From NCBI GenBank assembly GCA_040877545.1, contig JBBDNN010000106.1:133538-197537 (forward strand): 64,000 bases of DNA, written 5' to 3'. This stretch comes from Gracilimonas sp040877545 (GTDB taxonomy: Bacteria; Bacteroidota; Rhodothermia; Balneolales; Balneolaceae). How positions within the stretch are numbered: the stretch's first letter is position 1; each line of letters begins with the position of its first letter. Positions 36,000 to 43,656 of this stretch are shown piece after piece. The position numbers were made by a program, and so were the translations under genes. The notes beneath the pieces are model-generated. The model was not told where the DNA came from and made no database searches. It saw only the letters and a program-made list of their open reading frames with translations.

Positions 36000-37040
36000 T
36001 TAATACAATGCTTTCTTTTTATTCGCAAACCTCACCAGCGAAAGCATGATGGGTACCTCAATCAAAACTCCAACCACAGTAACCAAAGCAGCGCCGGATT
36101 GGAGTCCGAACAGCGCAATGGCCACGGCAACAGCGAGTTCAAAAAAGTTACTGGCGCCAATCATGGAGCCGGGCGCACATACTCGATATGGAAGCCCGAT
36201 CCATCTCCCACCATACCATGCAAGCGCAAAAATAAAGTAGGTTTGCATGATGAGCGGAATGGCTATCAGCAGTATATCAAGGGGCTGGGCAATGATTCGT
36301 TCTCCCTGATAAGCGAAAAGCAAAATTAATGTGATCAGTAAAGCTGAAATAGAAACCGGCTTGAATTTTGGAAGGAACTTTCCGGTATACCACTCTTCCC
36401 CTTTTTTCTGGATTAAAATTTTATGGGTGATGTAGCCTGCCACCAAAGGAATCACCACAAAAACTAAAATGGAGAGCACCAGAGTTGCATAAGGAATGAT
36501 GATATCAGTGATGCCTAAGAGTAATCCTACTATAGGGATGAACAGAATCAGGATTAAAAGATCATTAACAGAAACTTGCACCAAAGTGTAATTAGGATCA
36601 CCTTCCGACAAATACGACCACACAAAAACCATGGCCGTACAAGGAGCAGCTCCCAATAAAATAGCACCCGCTATATACTGATCGGCCAATTCAGGAGTTA
36701 GAAAAGCAGAATACAACTGATCAAAAAAAATCCACGCAAAAAAGGCCATTGTGAAAGGTTTAATAGCCCAGTTTATGATCACCGTCCAAGCCACACCTTT
36801 GGGAGATTTCCTGATCTCTTGAAGCGAACTGAAATCTACCTGCAACATCATCGGATAGATCATCAGCCAGATTAAAATGGCTACCGGAACATTTACCTGA
36901 TAAACTTCCCAACGGCTCATTACTTCGATTGAATCGCCGGCTAAGTAGCCTACGCCAATCCCGATCACAATGCAAAGTAACACCCACAGAGTGAGGTACC
37001 GCTCGAAAAAATCCATTTTTTTTGGTGATGGCTTGTTCAT
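36000..37040 (-). CDS. acr3: Arsenite efflux transporter of the ACR3 family
   Basis: The 346-residue protein has ten hydrophobic segments and the ACR3 signature ILLGAAPCTAMVFVWSYL, in which C134 is the conserved functional cysteine. The start MNKPSPKKMDFFERYLTLWV is typical of the family. It exports arsenite (and antimonite in some members) using the proton motive force. It is the last gene of the ars unit on the minus strand, 32 bases after the arsenate reductase gene. Confidence 0.95.
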   Translation of the reverse strand: MNKPSPKKMDFFERYLTLWVLLCIVIGIGVGYLAGDSIEVMSRWEVYQVNVPVAILIWLMIYPMMLQVDFSSLQEIRKSPKGVAWTVIINWAIKPFTMAFFAWIFFDQLYSAFLTPELADQYIAGAILLGAAPCTAMVFVWSYLSEGDPNYTLVQVSVNDLLILILFIPIVGLLLGITDIIIPYATLVLSILVFVVIPLVAGYITHKILIQKKGEEWYTGKFLPKFKPVSISALLITLILLFAYQGERIIAQPLDILLIAIPLIMQTYFIFALAWYGGRWIGLPYRVCAPGSMIGASNFFELAVAVAIALFGLQSGAALVTVVGVLIEVPIMLSLVRFANKKKALY

Positions 37041-37072
37041 ATAAACGTTATTAGTTAAGGAAAATTCAGGTT

Positions 37073-37687
37073 TTATTTAGAGATCAAGCTCATCATATAA
37101 AACATTTCAGTGGCAATTTGCTTGCACCGCTCGTCATATGTCTGAGTTTCATGTTCCGTGCCGTCCGATTCTTTAGGATCCTGATAGGTTACGGAGGCTC
37201 GAAATTCAGCGCCGGGTACAAAAGGGCAGTTTTCATCGGCATCCGAGCAGGTCATGATGGCAGCAAAATTTTTATCGGGATTGAATGAATCATCGAATTT
37301 CTTGGAAAAACAGATTACCGGATCAGAATCTTCGCTAAAGCTGATACTGTATTTTGGATTTTCTCCACCTGGATTTTCAACCTCAAAACCAGCTCGCTCT
37401 AACGCTGCAACTGCCCGTGGATTAAAAACCGTAGCTTCTGTGCCGCCTGAATAGATTTCAACATCAGATATTTTAAAATATTCAGCCGCCGTAGCAGTCC
37501 ATATTTGAGCAAGATGACTCCTTCGGCTGTTATGCGTGCAGATGAAATTGAGTTTTACGGTTTCCCCTAATTCCTTTTTCGACCTTATATGACCGGCTAC
37601 ATCTTTTAGTTGTTCTTTACGGGAGGATGGTATAGAATCAAATGTTGATTCTATACTAGAGATATAAGCTTTTAATTTTGGATACAT
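37073..37687 (-). CDS. arsC: Thioredoxin-type arsenate reductase / low-molecular-weight phosphatase-like protein
   Basis: The 204-residue protein has the phosphatase-like loop LNFICTHNSRRSHLAQ with nucleophile C50. A further pair, C147 and C154 in MTCSDADENCPFVPG, has the Cx6C spacing of Cys82/Cys89 in the B. subtilis/S. aureus ArsC redox relay, so a thioredoxin-coupled triple-Cys mechanism is supported. The P-loop differs from classic ArsC (second Cys replaced by Arg in NSRRS), as in the Bacteroidota branch often annotated as protein-tyrosine phosphatase. It has an extra ~40-residue N-terminal helix. Context with acr3 and arsM makes arsenate to arsenite reduction the likely job. Confidence 0.85.
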   Translation of the reverse strand: MYPKLKAYISSIESTFDSIPSSRKEQLKDVAGHIRSKKELGETVKLNFICTHNSRRSHLAQIWTATAAEYFKISDVEIYSGGTEATVFNPRAVAALERAGFEVENPGGENPKYSISFSEDSDPVICFSKKFDDSFNPDKNFAAIMTCSDADENCPFVPGAEFRASVTYQDPKESDGTEHETQTYDERCKQIATEMFYMMSLISK

Positions 37688-37770
37688 AAATACTGTTCTT
37701 GCTCAACCCTTCGATAAATAATTGAAAATCTCTAACTATTTGCCTCGGGTTTTAATTATTTGTTTGTTTT

Positions 37771-37808
37771 CCCCGGATTGCATCCGCTTTTGCGGATGCA
37801 ATCCGGGG
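37771..37808. repeat. Perfect 17-bp inverted repeat with 4-base loop
   Basis: The arm CCCCGGATTGCATCCGC (37771-37787), the loop TTTT, and its exact complement (37792-37808) form a very stable hairpin between arsM and arsC. No T run follows on either strand, so it is not a standard terminator. It could be a REP/miniature element or an RNA-processing or stability stem in the ars transcript. The rest of the gap (37688-37981) holds no convincing gene. Confidence 0.8.
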
Positions 37809-37981
37809 GCGATTCATCGTTGAGCCCATTAAAGGTCAGTTAGTTCTGCATACATGTTTATCCTGAAATCAGATTATTCGTGATGCAAAATTATTTATCT
37901 CAGCACTTACCTCCCTCACACTCAATCAGGAAAAGACGCTGATTGATTGGTCTTCCTTCAAAGGGAGATTTTTTCTCGTTA

Positions 37982-38899
37982 CTAGCAGCATCCCGAACCG
38001 GGAGCGCATGCAGAACTATCTCCTGCCAACATGGTTACTTCTTCTGCTTTGGAAGATTCCTTCTCCCCACCTTCTTTCTGAGCAAAAACGGTGATGCTAA
38101 AAATTCCGATATCAGAATTGCGAAAGTCTATCATTCCATTTGGCGAGAGATAGCTGCTTAGAATTTCATCAGGCAGATTTATTTCCTTTATTTTTTGAAC
38201 GGTGATATTTTTAAATCCCACTTTATCAATGATATCCAAGTACTCATCTTTATCAATAGCACCGGCAACACAGCCGGCATACATTTCGGCATCTTCTTTA
38301 ATTTCATCGGGGAGATCTCCGACAATTACCACATCTGAGATACTAAAATGTCCGCCCTTTTTCAGGATGCGATGGGTTTCGCTGAAGGCCTTTTCTTTAT
38401 CCGGGACCAGGTTTAGCACGCAATTACTAACTACAACATCTGCGATTTCAGATTGCAGTGGCATACTTTCAATATCACCCAGCTCAAACTCTACATTGCT
38501 ATATTGTAGTTTTTCTGCATTTTTGCGGGCTTTTTCCACCATAGCTTCGGTCATGTCTATTCCAATCACACGACCAGAATCACCCACTACCTGCCGGGCT
38601 ACAAAAGCATCATTTCCTGCGCCGGAGCCTAAATCAACTATAGTGTCACCGGCTTTCATTTTAGCGAATTCGGTAGGCAAGCCGCATCCGAGGCCTAAAT
38701 CTGCATCGGCATTGTAGCCCTTCATTCCGGTATAGTCATCAGCAAATACTGAATAATCCACCGTATTTACCGGCCCACAACTTCCACCGGCCCCACAGCA
38801 CGAGCTTTCATTGTCAGCTTTTGATTGAGTACTGATTTCCGCGTATTTCTTTTTAACGGATTCTTTGATTTGGTCGGAAGATTTTAGGGAAGTTTTCAT
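37982..38899 (-). CDS. arsM: Arsenite S-adenosylmethionine methyltransferase
   Basis: The 305-residue protein has SAM motif IVDLGSGAGNDAFVARQ and the three cysteines expected to hold As(III): C72 (LGLGCGLP), C160 (VVSNCVLNL) and C210 (EMYAGCVAGA). Extra Cys clusters lie at the N-terminus (C34, C35, C41) and at the very end (CAPGSGCC). ArsM adds methyl groups to arsenite to give mono-, di- and trimethylated forms. It follows arsR directly (stop of arsR and start of arsM are adjacent), so it is the first structural gene of the operon. Confidence 0.95.
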   Translation of the reverse strand: MKTSLKSSDQIKESVKKKYAEISTQSKADNESSCCGAGGSCGPVNTVDYSVFADDYTGMKGYNADADLGLGCGLPTEFAKMKAGDTIVDLGSGAGNDAFVARQVVGDSGRVIGIDMTEAMVEKARKNAEKLQYSNVEFELGDIESMPLQSEIADVVVSNCVLNLVPDKEKAFSETHRILKKGGHFSISDVVIVGDLPDEIKEDAEMYAGCVAGAIDKDEYLDIIDKVGFKNITVQKIKEINLPDEILSSYLSPNGMIDFRNSDIGIFSITVFAQKEGGEKESSKAEEVTMLAGDSSACAPGSGCC

Positions 38900-38900
38900 A

Positions 38901-39233
38901 TTAGCAGCAAATATTATTTGGGTTAGAAAGATTTATAAACAGAGTTTCCATAACCGATTTTAATTCGGTCAGATTTTCTTCATTAAGGCAGTAACAGGTT
39001 CGGGCTCCGTCAATTTCACCTTTAATTATACCGGCAGATTTCAACGCTTTTAAATGTTGTGAAACGGTAGACTGGGCAAGCGGAAGTTCCTCGGTAATAT
39101 CTCCACAGATACAGGTATTTCGCTGCGCCAATATTTCGAGGATCGCGATGCGTGCCGGATGGGCAAGCGCTTTCGCAAAGCCAGCAATCCGAACCTGCTT
39201 TTCATCAAAAAGAAGTGCTTTTGTAAGTGCCAT
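38901..39233 (-). CDS. arsR: Arsenic-responsive ArsR repressor
   Basis: The 110-residue winged-helix protein has the HTH LAQSTVSQHLKALKSAGI. A metal-site-like C41-x-C43 (NTCICGDI) sits just ahead of the HTH, where ELCVCDL-type ArsR proteins bind As(III), and there are further Cys at 80, 82, 109 and 110. Binding of arsenite should release it from DNA. A perfect palindrome lies 8 bases upstream of the start. It heads the arsR-arsM-(hairpin)-arsC-acr3 unit. Confidence 0.94.
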   Translation of the reverse strand: MALTKALLFDEKQVRIAGFAKALAHPARIAILEILAQRNTCICGDITEELPLAQSTVSQHLKALKSAGIIKGEIDGARTCYCLNEENLTELKSVMETLFINLSNPNNICC

Positions 39234-39241
39234 AATCGTAT

Positions 39242-39257
39242 ATCGTAATTTTACGAT
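39242..39257. promoter_or_regulatory. ArsR operator palindrome
   Basis: ATCGTAA-tt-TTACGAT is a perfect 7-2-7 inverted repeat, 8 bases upstream of the arsR ATG on the minus strand. A partial extra half site (AATCGTA) lies between it and the ATG. Position and symmetry fit an ArsR operator. Confidence 0.7.
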
Positions 39258-39328
39258 TAATGGTACGGGTAAATTGGGAAGGATGCAATATTAGTGGGGA
39301 AAAAATTAGACGGCAGAGCAGTTATATC

Positions 39329-40984
39329 TTATTTTCCCAGCAAATCAAAACTTCCTACATAAAAATCCCGGTCCACTTTAAAATCATAATTTTCAGATTC
39401 CTCTATCGGCATATTTTGCCACTCGGTGATTGGTTCAAGACGTATTTTCTCGCCATTTAGAATTACATCAACCGGCAGGTTAAAGCCTTCCACAGCATTT
39501 CCCCAGCGGTAGCCCAGTTGACCTTCCCGAAAATAATACTCCAAAGTTGGAACTCGAATATCCCGTATATACTGATCGAATACCGGCCCTAAATTTCTTC
39601 CCAGCTTGTGGCTTATAAACTCCTCAACCTGCTGAGTAGTCACAGTTTGATGATAAAATTCTTCATTCAAACCCCGCAAAGTTTCACGCCATAGTGAATC
39701 ATCATCAGCAACTTGCCTGATGGTGTGGAGCAGGTTTCCTCCTTTCACATACATATCTCCCGAACCACGATGATCTACATTATACTCGCCAACAATGGGA
39801 CGGTCGTTTTGTATCATGGTTCTCACGCCAATTACATATTCACGCGAAGCTGTTTCACCGTGGAGGTAATCGAGGTACAGGTTTTCAGCATAATTGGTAA
39901 AACCTTCATGTACCCACATATCAGCTGCATCTTTATAGGTGATGTTATTGGCAAACCATTCGTGGGCAGATTCATGAATAATTATAAAATCAAATTCCAT
40001 TCCCCAGCCGGAGTTGGTCAAATCATTGCCCAGGTAGCCGTTCTGATATTTATTGCCGTAGGTTACTGAACTTTGGTGTTCCATTCCCAAATACGGAACC
40101 TCCACCAGCTTGTAGCCGTCTTCATAGAAAGGATAGGGTCCGAACCAATACTCAAAAGCTTCCATCATCGGAATAACCTGCTGAAACTGCTCTTTTGCTT
40201 TATCCAGATTTTCCCGAAGAACATAATAATCGAGGGTTAATTCGCCCTCTTCTCCCATAAATATTTCATCAAAATGCACGTAGTCGGCGATGTTTATATT
40301 TACCCCGTAATTATTGATAGGATTTGATACAAACCAGTGCCAGGTTTTGGAGCCATTTTCGTGCTCATCCACACCCCGCAACCGCCCGTTGGAAACATCC
40401 ATCAAAGTATCCGGAACATTCACACTGATTAACATGCTGTCCACTTCATCATAAGGATGATCTTTGTTCGGCCACCAAATACTCGAACCAATTCCCTGGT
40501 TTGAAGTAGCCACAAAAGGTCGTCCGTTGCTGTCTTCCTCCCAACTAAAACCGCCATCCCAAGGCGGACGTACAGCCACTTTTGGTTTACCTGAGTAATG
40601 AACCGTCAATTCATTAACATCATCAGTTTTTTGTTCTTCTGAAAGTGTGACAAACCAGGCATTTCCATCCCGCTCAAAATCCAGGTCTTTTTCGTTTTGC
40701 GATATTTTGGTGATTTTTAGTGGCGGCTGCAAATCAATCTGCAGTCGTTGATGCGGCTCCAATACTTTATACTGAATAAGATTTTTACCACTTATGGAAT
40801 TGTTGGCAATATCCACCGCTACATCCAGGTGATAATAGGTTAAATCCCACCAGGCGCGTTCCGGGGTGATGCTGCCACGGAGCGTATCCTGCCGGTCGAA
40901 TTGCGGGGACTCGTAAAGGATTTGGGCAGAAGTAAATTGTATGGCTAAAATCGGGAGAAAAGAAAGAAGCAGGAATTTTTTCAT
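39329..40984 (-). CDS. M1 family metallopeptidase (gluzincin aminopeptidase-like), secreted
   Basis: The 551-residue protein has a signal peptide ending TSAQ and the gluzincin site HESAHEWFANN followed after ~18 residues by the third ligand in VHEGFTNYAEN. The N-terminal beta-saddle domain of M1 peptidases (LDVAVDIANNSISGKNLIQY) precedes it, and the usual GxMEN substrate motif appears as GMEHQSSVTYG. It lacks the long C-terminal armadillo domain of PepN and ends about 115 residues after the catalytic domain. Acts outside the cytoplasm on peptides. Starts 270 bases from the divergent M3 peptidase gene. Confidence 0.93.
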   Translation of the reverse strand: MKKFLLLSFLPILAIQFTSAQILYESPQFDRQDTLRGSITPERAWWDLTYYHLDVAVDIANNSISGKNLIQYKVLEPHQRLQIDLQPPLKITKISQNEKDLDFERDGNAWFVTLSEEQKTDDVNELTVHYSGKPKVAVRPPWDGGFSWEEDSNGRPFVATSNQGIGSSIWWPNKDHPYDEVDSMLISVNVPDTLMDVSNGRLRGVDEHENGSKTWHWFVSNPINNYGVNINIADYVHFDEIFMGEEGELTLDYYVLRENLDKAKEQFQQVIPMMEAFEYWFGPYPFYEDGYKLVEVPYLGMEHQSSVTYGNKYQNGYLGNDLTNSGWGMEFDFIIIHESAHEWFANNITYKDAADMWVHEGFTNYAENLYLDYLHGETASREYVIGVRTMIQNDRPIVGEYNVDHRGSGDMYVKGGNLLHTIRQVADDDSLWRETLRGLNEEFYHQTVTTQQVEEFISHKLGRNLGPVFDQYIRDIRVPTLEYYFREGQLGYRWGNAVEGFNLPVDVILNGEKIRLEPITEWQNMPIEESENYDFKVDRDFYVGSFDLLGK

Positions 40985-41024
40985 GATTTTGTTTTAAACC
41001 AACTGAATTTGATTCTGAATATAA

Positions 41025-41066
41025 CAGGTTTTGCAGGGCGATAAAAATGAACCCAAACAAAACCTG
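41025..41066. repeat. Perfect 9-bp inverted repeat in the divergent M1/M3 peptidase promoter region
   Basis: CAGGTTTTG (41025-41033) and CAAAACCTG (41058-41066) are exact complements, 24 bases apart, located 41-82 bases upstream of the M1 peptidase start. It may be an operator or a leader hairpin. No clear promoter motif could be assigned. Confidence 0.4.
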
Positions 41067-41254
41067 AATCCCTCAGGAAATAGGAAAAATTATCGAAGTA
41101 TAATTTAAAAAAAGAAGCGAAAGATATGTATACTTGCCAATCACTTAACAAGTAGTAAATAACCAGGATGAGATTATTTTAAGATACAATTAACTCTTGT
41201 CTGCTTCTGTTTAAAAACTTTTCAAAATTTCCATGTCTAATTAACATCCCTCCC

Positions 41255-43378
41255 ATGAGATCATTCACGCCGGTATATTCAATTTTACTCCTTTTCATGC
41301 TGACCACCATTTCCTGCACACAAAATAACATGACTAACAACCCATTTGTTTCTCCAAGTACTTTAGCCTTCGAAGCCCCTGATTTTTCAAAAATTGAAAA
41401 TCAGCATTATCGTCCAGCTTTTGAAGAAGGAATGAAACAGCAGCTTCAGGAAATGGATCAAATTGCGGCCAATTCTGAAGAACCTACTTTTGAAAATACC
41501 ATCGTTGCAATGGAAACATCGGGTGAACTGCTGACCAGAGTACAACGGGTATTTTTTAATCTGACTTCGGCCCACACAAACGAAAATATTCAGGAAATAC
41601 AATCTGAAATGGCTCCCAAATTTGCCTCCCATTCAGATAATATTCTTCTCAACAGTGATTTATTTGCACGGGTGGAAATGCTGTATAATAAAAGAGAAGA
41701 ATTAGGCCTGGATAAGGAATCATTGAAACTCCTGAAAGATACCCGTCGAGATTTTGTACGAGCCGGAGCGCAACTGAATGAAAATGAACAAATCCGCATC
41801 CGGGAAATAAATGAACGCATATCATCCCTGACTACTGATTTCCAGGAAAAGTTACTTGGTTTGACCAAAGAGCGGGCGGTTTTTGTAGATAACGAAGAAT
41901 TACTTGATGGACTGAATGCCGGCCGAATTACAGCCGCAAAAGAGGCCGCCGGAGAACGTGGTTTTGAAGACGGCTATCTTTTAAATATTACTAATACAAC
42001 ACGCATTCCTGTACTTAAAAGCCTGAATAATCGAGCTATGCGCCAGAAAGTTTGGGAAGCTTCGGCTAATCGCGGAATTGGAGAAAATGATGGCATTGAT
42101 ACACGCCCTATCATACTTGAACTGGTAAAACTGCGAACAGAACGGGCGGAATTACTGGGATATCCAAACCATGCTTCATTTGCCGTAGAACCACAAACCG
42201 CACAAACCGGGGCTAATATTCTTGAGATGCTTACTGATCTAATTCCATCAGTAATTGCGAATTCAGGAAAGGAATCGAAACTGATAGAACAGATGATGCA
42301 GGAAGATGGCATCGATGAAGAATTGCGTGCCTGGGATTGGGAATATTATGCAGAAAAAGTTCGCAGTGCAGAATATGATATTGATGATTCGGAAGTCCGG
42401 CAGTATTTCGAGTTAAACCGTGTGCTTGAAGATGGAGTATTTTATACCATGAACAGGCTTTTCGGGATTTCATTTGAAGAACGAAATGATATCCCCGTAT
42501 ACCATCCGGATGTTCGGGTGTTTGATGTTATGGATGAAAGTGGTGAACAGATTGGCCTTTTCTACGGCGATTATTTTGCCCGCGACTCCAAGCGTGGCGG
42601 TGCGTGGATGAGTTCATTTGTTTCTCAGTCGCACCTGCTGAATCAAAAACCGGTAATCGTAAATGTTTTGAATATCGAAAAACCGGCAGCTGACCAGCCT
42701 GCACTTATCAGCTTTGATAATGTAACCACCTTATTTCATGAAATGGGCCATGGTTTGCACGGATTGTTTTCAAATGTACAATATCCTTCCCAGGCAGGAA
42801 CTTCAGTGCCACGAGATTTTGTGGAATTTCCATCTACTTTTCAGGAAGATTGGGCTATTCATCCCGATGTACTTAAAAACTACGCTATCCATCATGAAAC
42901 CGGCGAGCAAATACCGGAGGAACTGCTCGATAAATTACTTGCAGCACAGGCTTTCAACCAAGGTTTTGATACGCAGGAATATCTGGCTGCAACCATGCTG
43001 GATCTTGAGTGGCATATGTTGAGTCCTACAGAAATCCCGGAGGATGTGGAATCCTTTGAAAAGGCAGCCCTGGCCAAATATAATCTGGAAACAGAGGTAA
43101 TACCTCCCCGCTACAAATCTCCCTATTTCTCTCATATTTTTTCGGGTGGATATGCAGCTAATTATTACGCGTACATGTGGAGTGAAATTCTAGCGGCCGA
43201 TGCTTTTGCATATATGAAAGAAGAAGGCGGCCTTAGCCGAGAAAATGGCGACCGATTCCGGCAATATCTCCTCAGCCGGGGAGGCAGCGGAAATGCCATG
43301 GATCTATATAAAAACTACCGCGGCACCGATCCCGATGTGAGACACCTGCTTATTCGAAGAGGTATTTCAGCGGAGTAA
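41255..43378 (+). CDS. dcp: M3 family metallopeptidase (peptidyl-dipeptidase Dcp-like), lipoprotein
   Basis: The 707-residue protein has a lipobox MLTTISC, so it is membrane-anchored in the envelope rather than cytoplasmic like E. coli Dcp. The zinc motif HEMGHGLHGLF is followed by the family's SVPRDFVEFPSTFQEDW, the third ligand region. The C-terminus ends with YKNYRGTDPDVRHLLIRRGI, very typical of Dcp/M3A. It removes dipeptides from the C-terminus of peptides. Divergent from the M1 peptidase gene; both may digest imported or envelope peptides. Confidence 0.94.
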   Translation: MRSFTPVYSILLLFMLTTISCTQNNMTNNPFVSPSTLAFEAPDFSKIENQHYRPAFEEGMKQQLQEMDQIAANSEEPTFENTIVAMETSGELLTRVQRVFFNLTSAHTNENIQEIQSEMAPKFASHSDNILLNSDLFARVEMLYNKREELGLDKESLKLLKDTRRDFVRAGAQLNENEQIRIREINERISSLTTDFQEKLLGLTKERAVFVDNEELLDGLNAGRITAAKEAAGERGFEDGYLLNITNTTRIPVLKSLNNRAMRQKVWEASANRGIGENDGIDTRPIILELVKLRTERAELLGYPNHASFAVEPQTAQTGANILEMLTDLIPSVIANSGKESKLIEQMMQEDGIDEELRAWDWEYYAEKVRSAEYDIDDSEVRQYFELNRVLEDGVFYTMNRLFGISFEERNDIPVYHPDVRVFDVMDESGEQIGLFYGDYFARDSKRGGAWMSSFVSQSHLLNQKPVIVNVLNIEKPAADQPALISFDNVTTLFHEMGHGLHGLFSNVQYPSQAGTSVPRDFVEFPSTFQEDWAIHPDVLKNYAIHHETGEQIPEELLDKLLAAQAFNQGFDTQEYLAATMLDLEWHMLSPTEIPEDVESFEKAALAKYNLETEVIPPRYKSPYFSHIFSGGYAANYYAYMWSEILAADAFAYMKEEGGLSRENGDRFRQYLLSRGGSGNAMDLYKNYRGTDPDVRHLLIRRGISAE

Positions 43379-43417
43379 TAGGTGAAAAATAATTTCAATC
43401 AATAAGCTTGCAAAGCC

Positions 43418-43449
43418 AGCCATTGTATTTAAATACAATGGCTTTCTTG
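43418..43449 (+). terminator. Rho-independent terminator after the M3 peptidase gene
   Basis: AGCCATTGTATTT and AAATACAATGGCT (43418-43443) form a perfect 13-bp palindrome, followed by TTCTTGTTT. The rest of the gap up to 43656 holds no supported gene; a promoter for the regulator at 43657 must lie there but no consensus was found. Confidence 0.7.
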
Positions 43450-43656
43450 TTTCTCTATTTCTGCAAAAATTTTATTTCAGAATTTTCACAATCACAGGTA
43501 AATCCTCTTGAACAAGTTCATTTTATTAGCTGCCTCGCCTTTTTATATCTAAGATGCTGGTTAGTGACTGAAGTCAGATTTATTACCATTGTCTTTCTTA
43601 GATTTTTAATGTTAATATTTAGTGGCAATGGGTATCAATAGAACGAGATCAGATTT

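Noticed and set aside
37900..38000. Minus-strand frame overlapping the arsM end and ending in ECEGGKC
   Set aside because: It has Cys residues that looked tempting, but it has no own start or ribosome-binding site and runs out of frame through arsM; likely chance.
40785..41060. 91-codon minus-strand frame overlapping the M1 peptidase start
   Set aside because: It is out of frame with the peptidase, whose signal peptide and start are clear; no ribosome-binding site.
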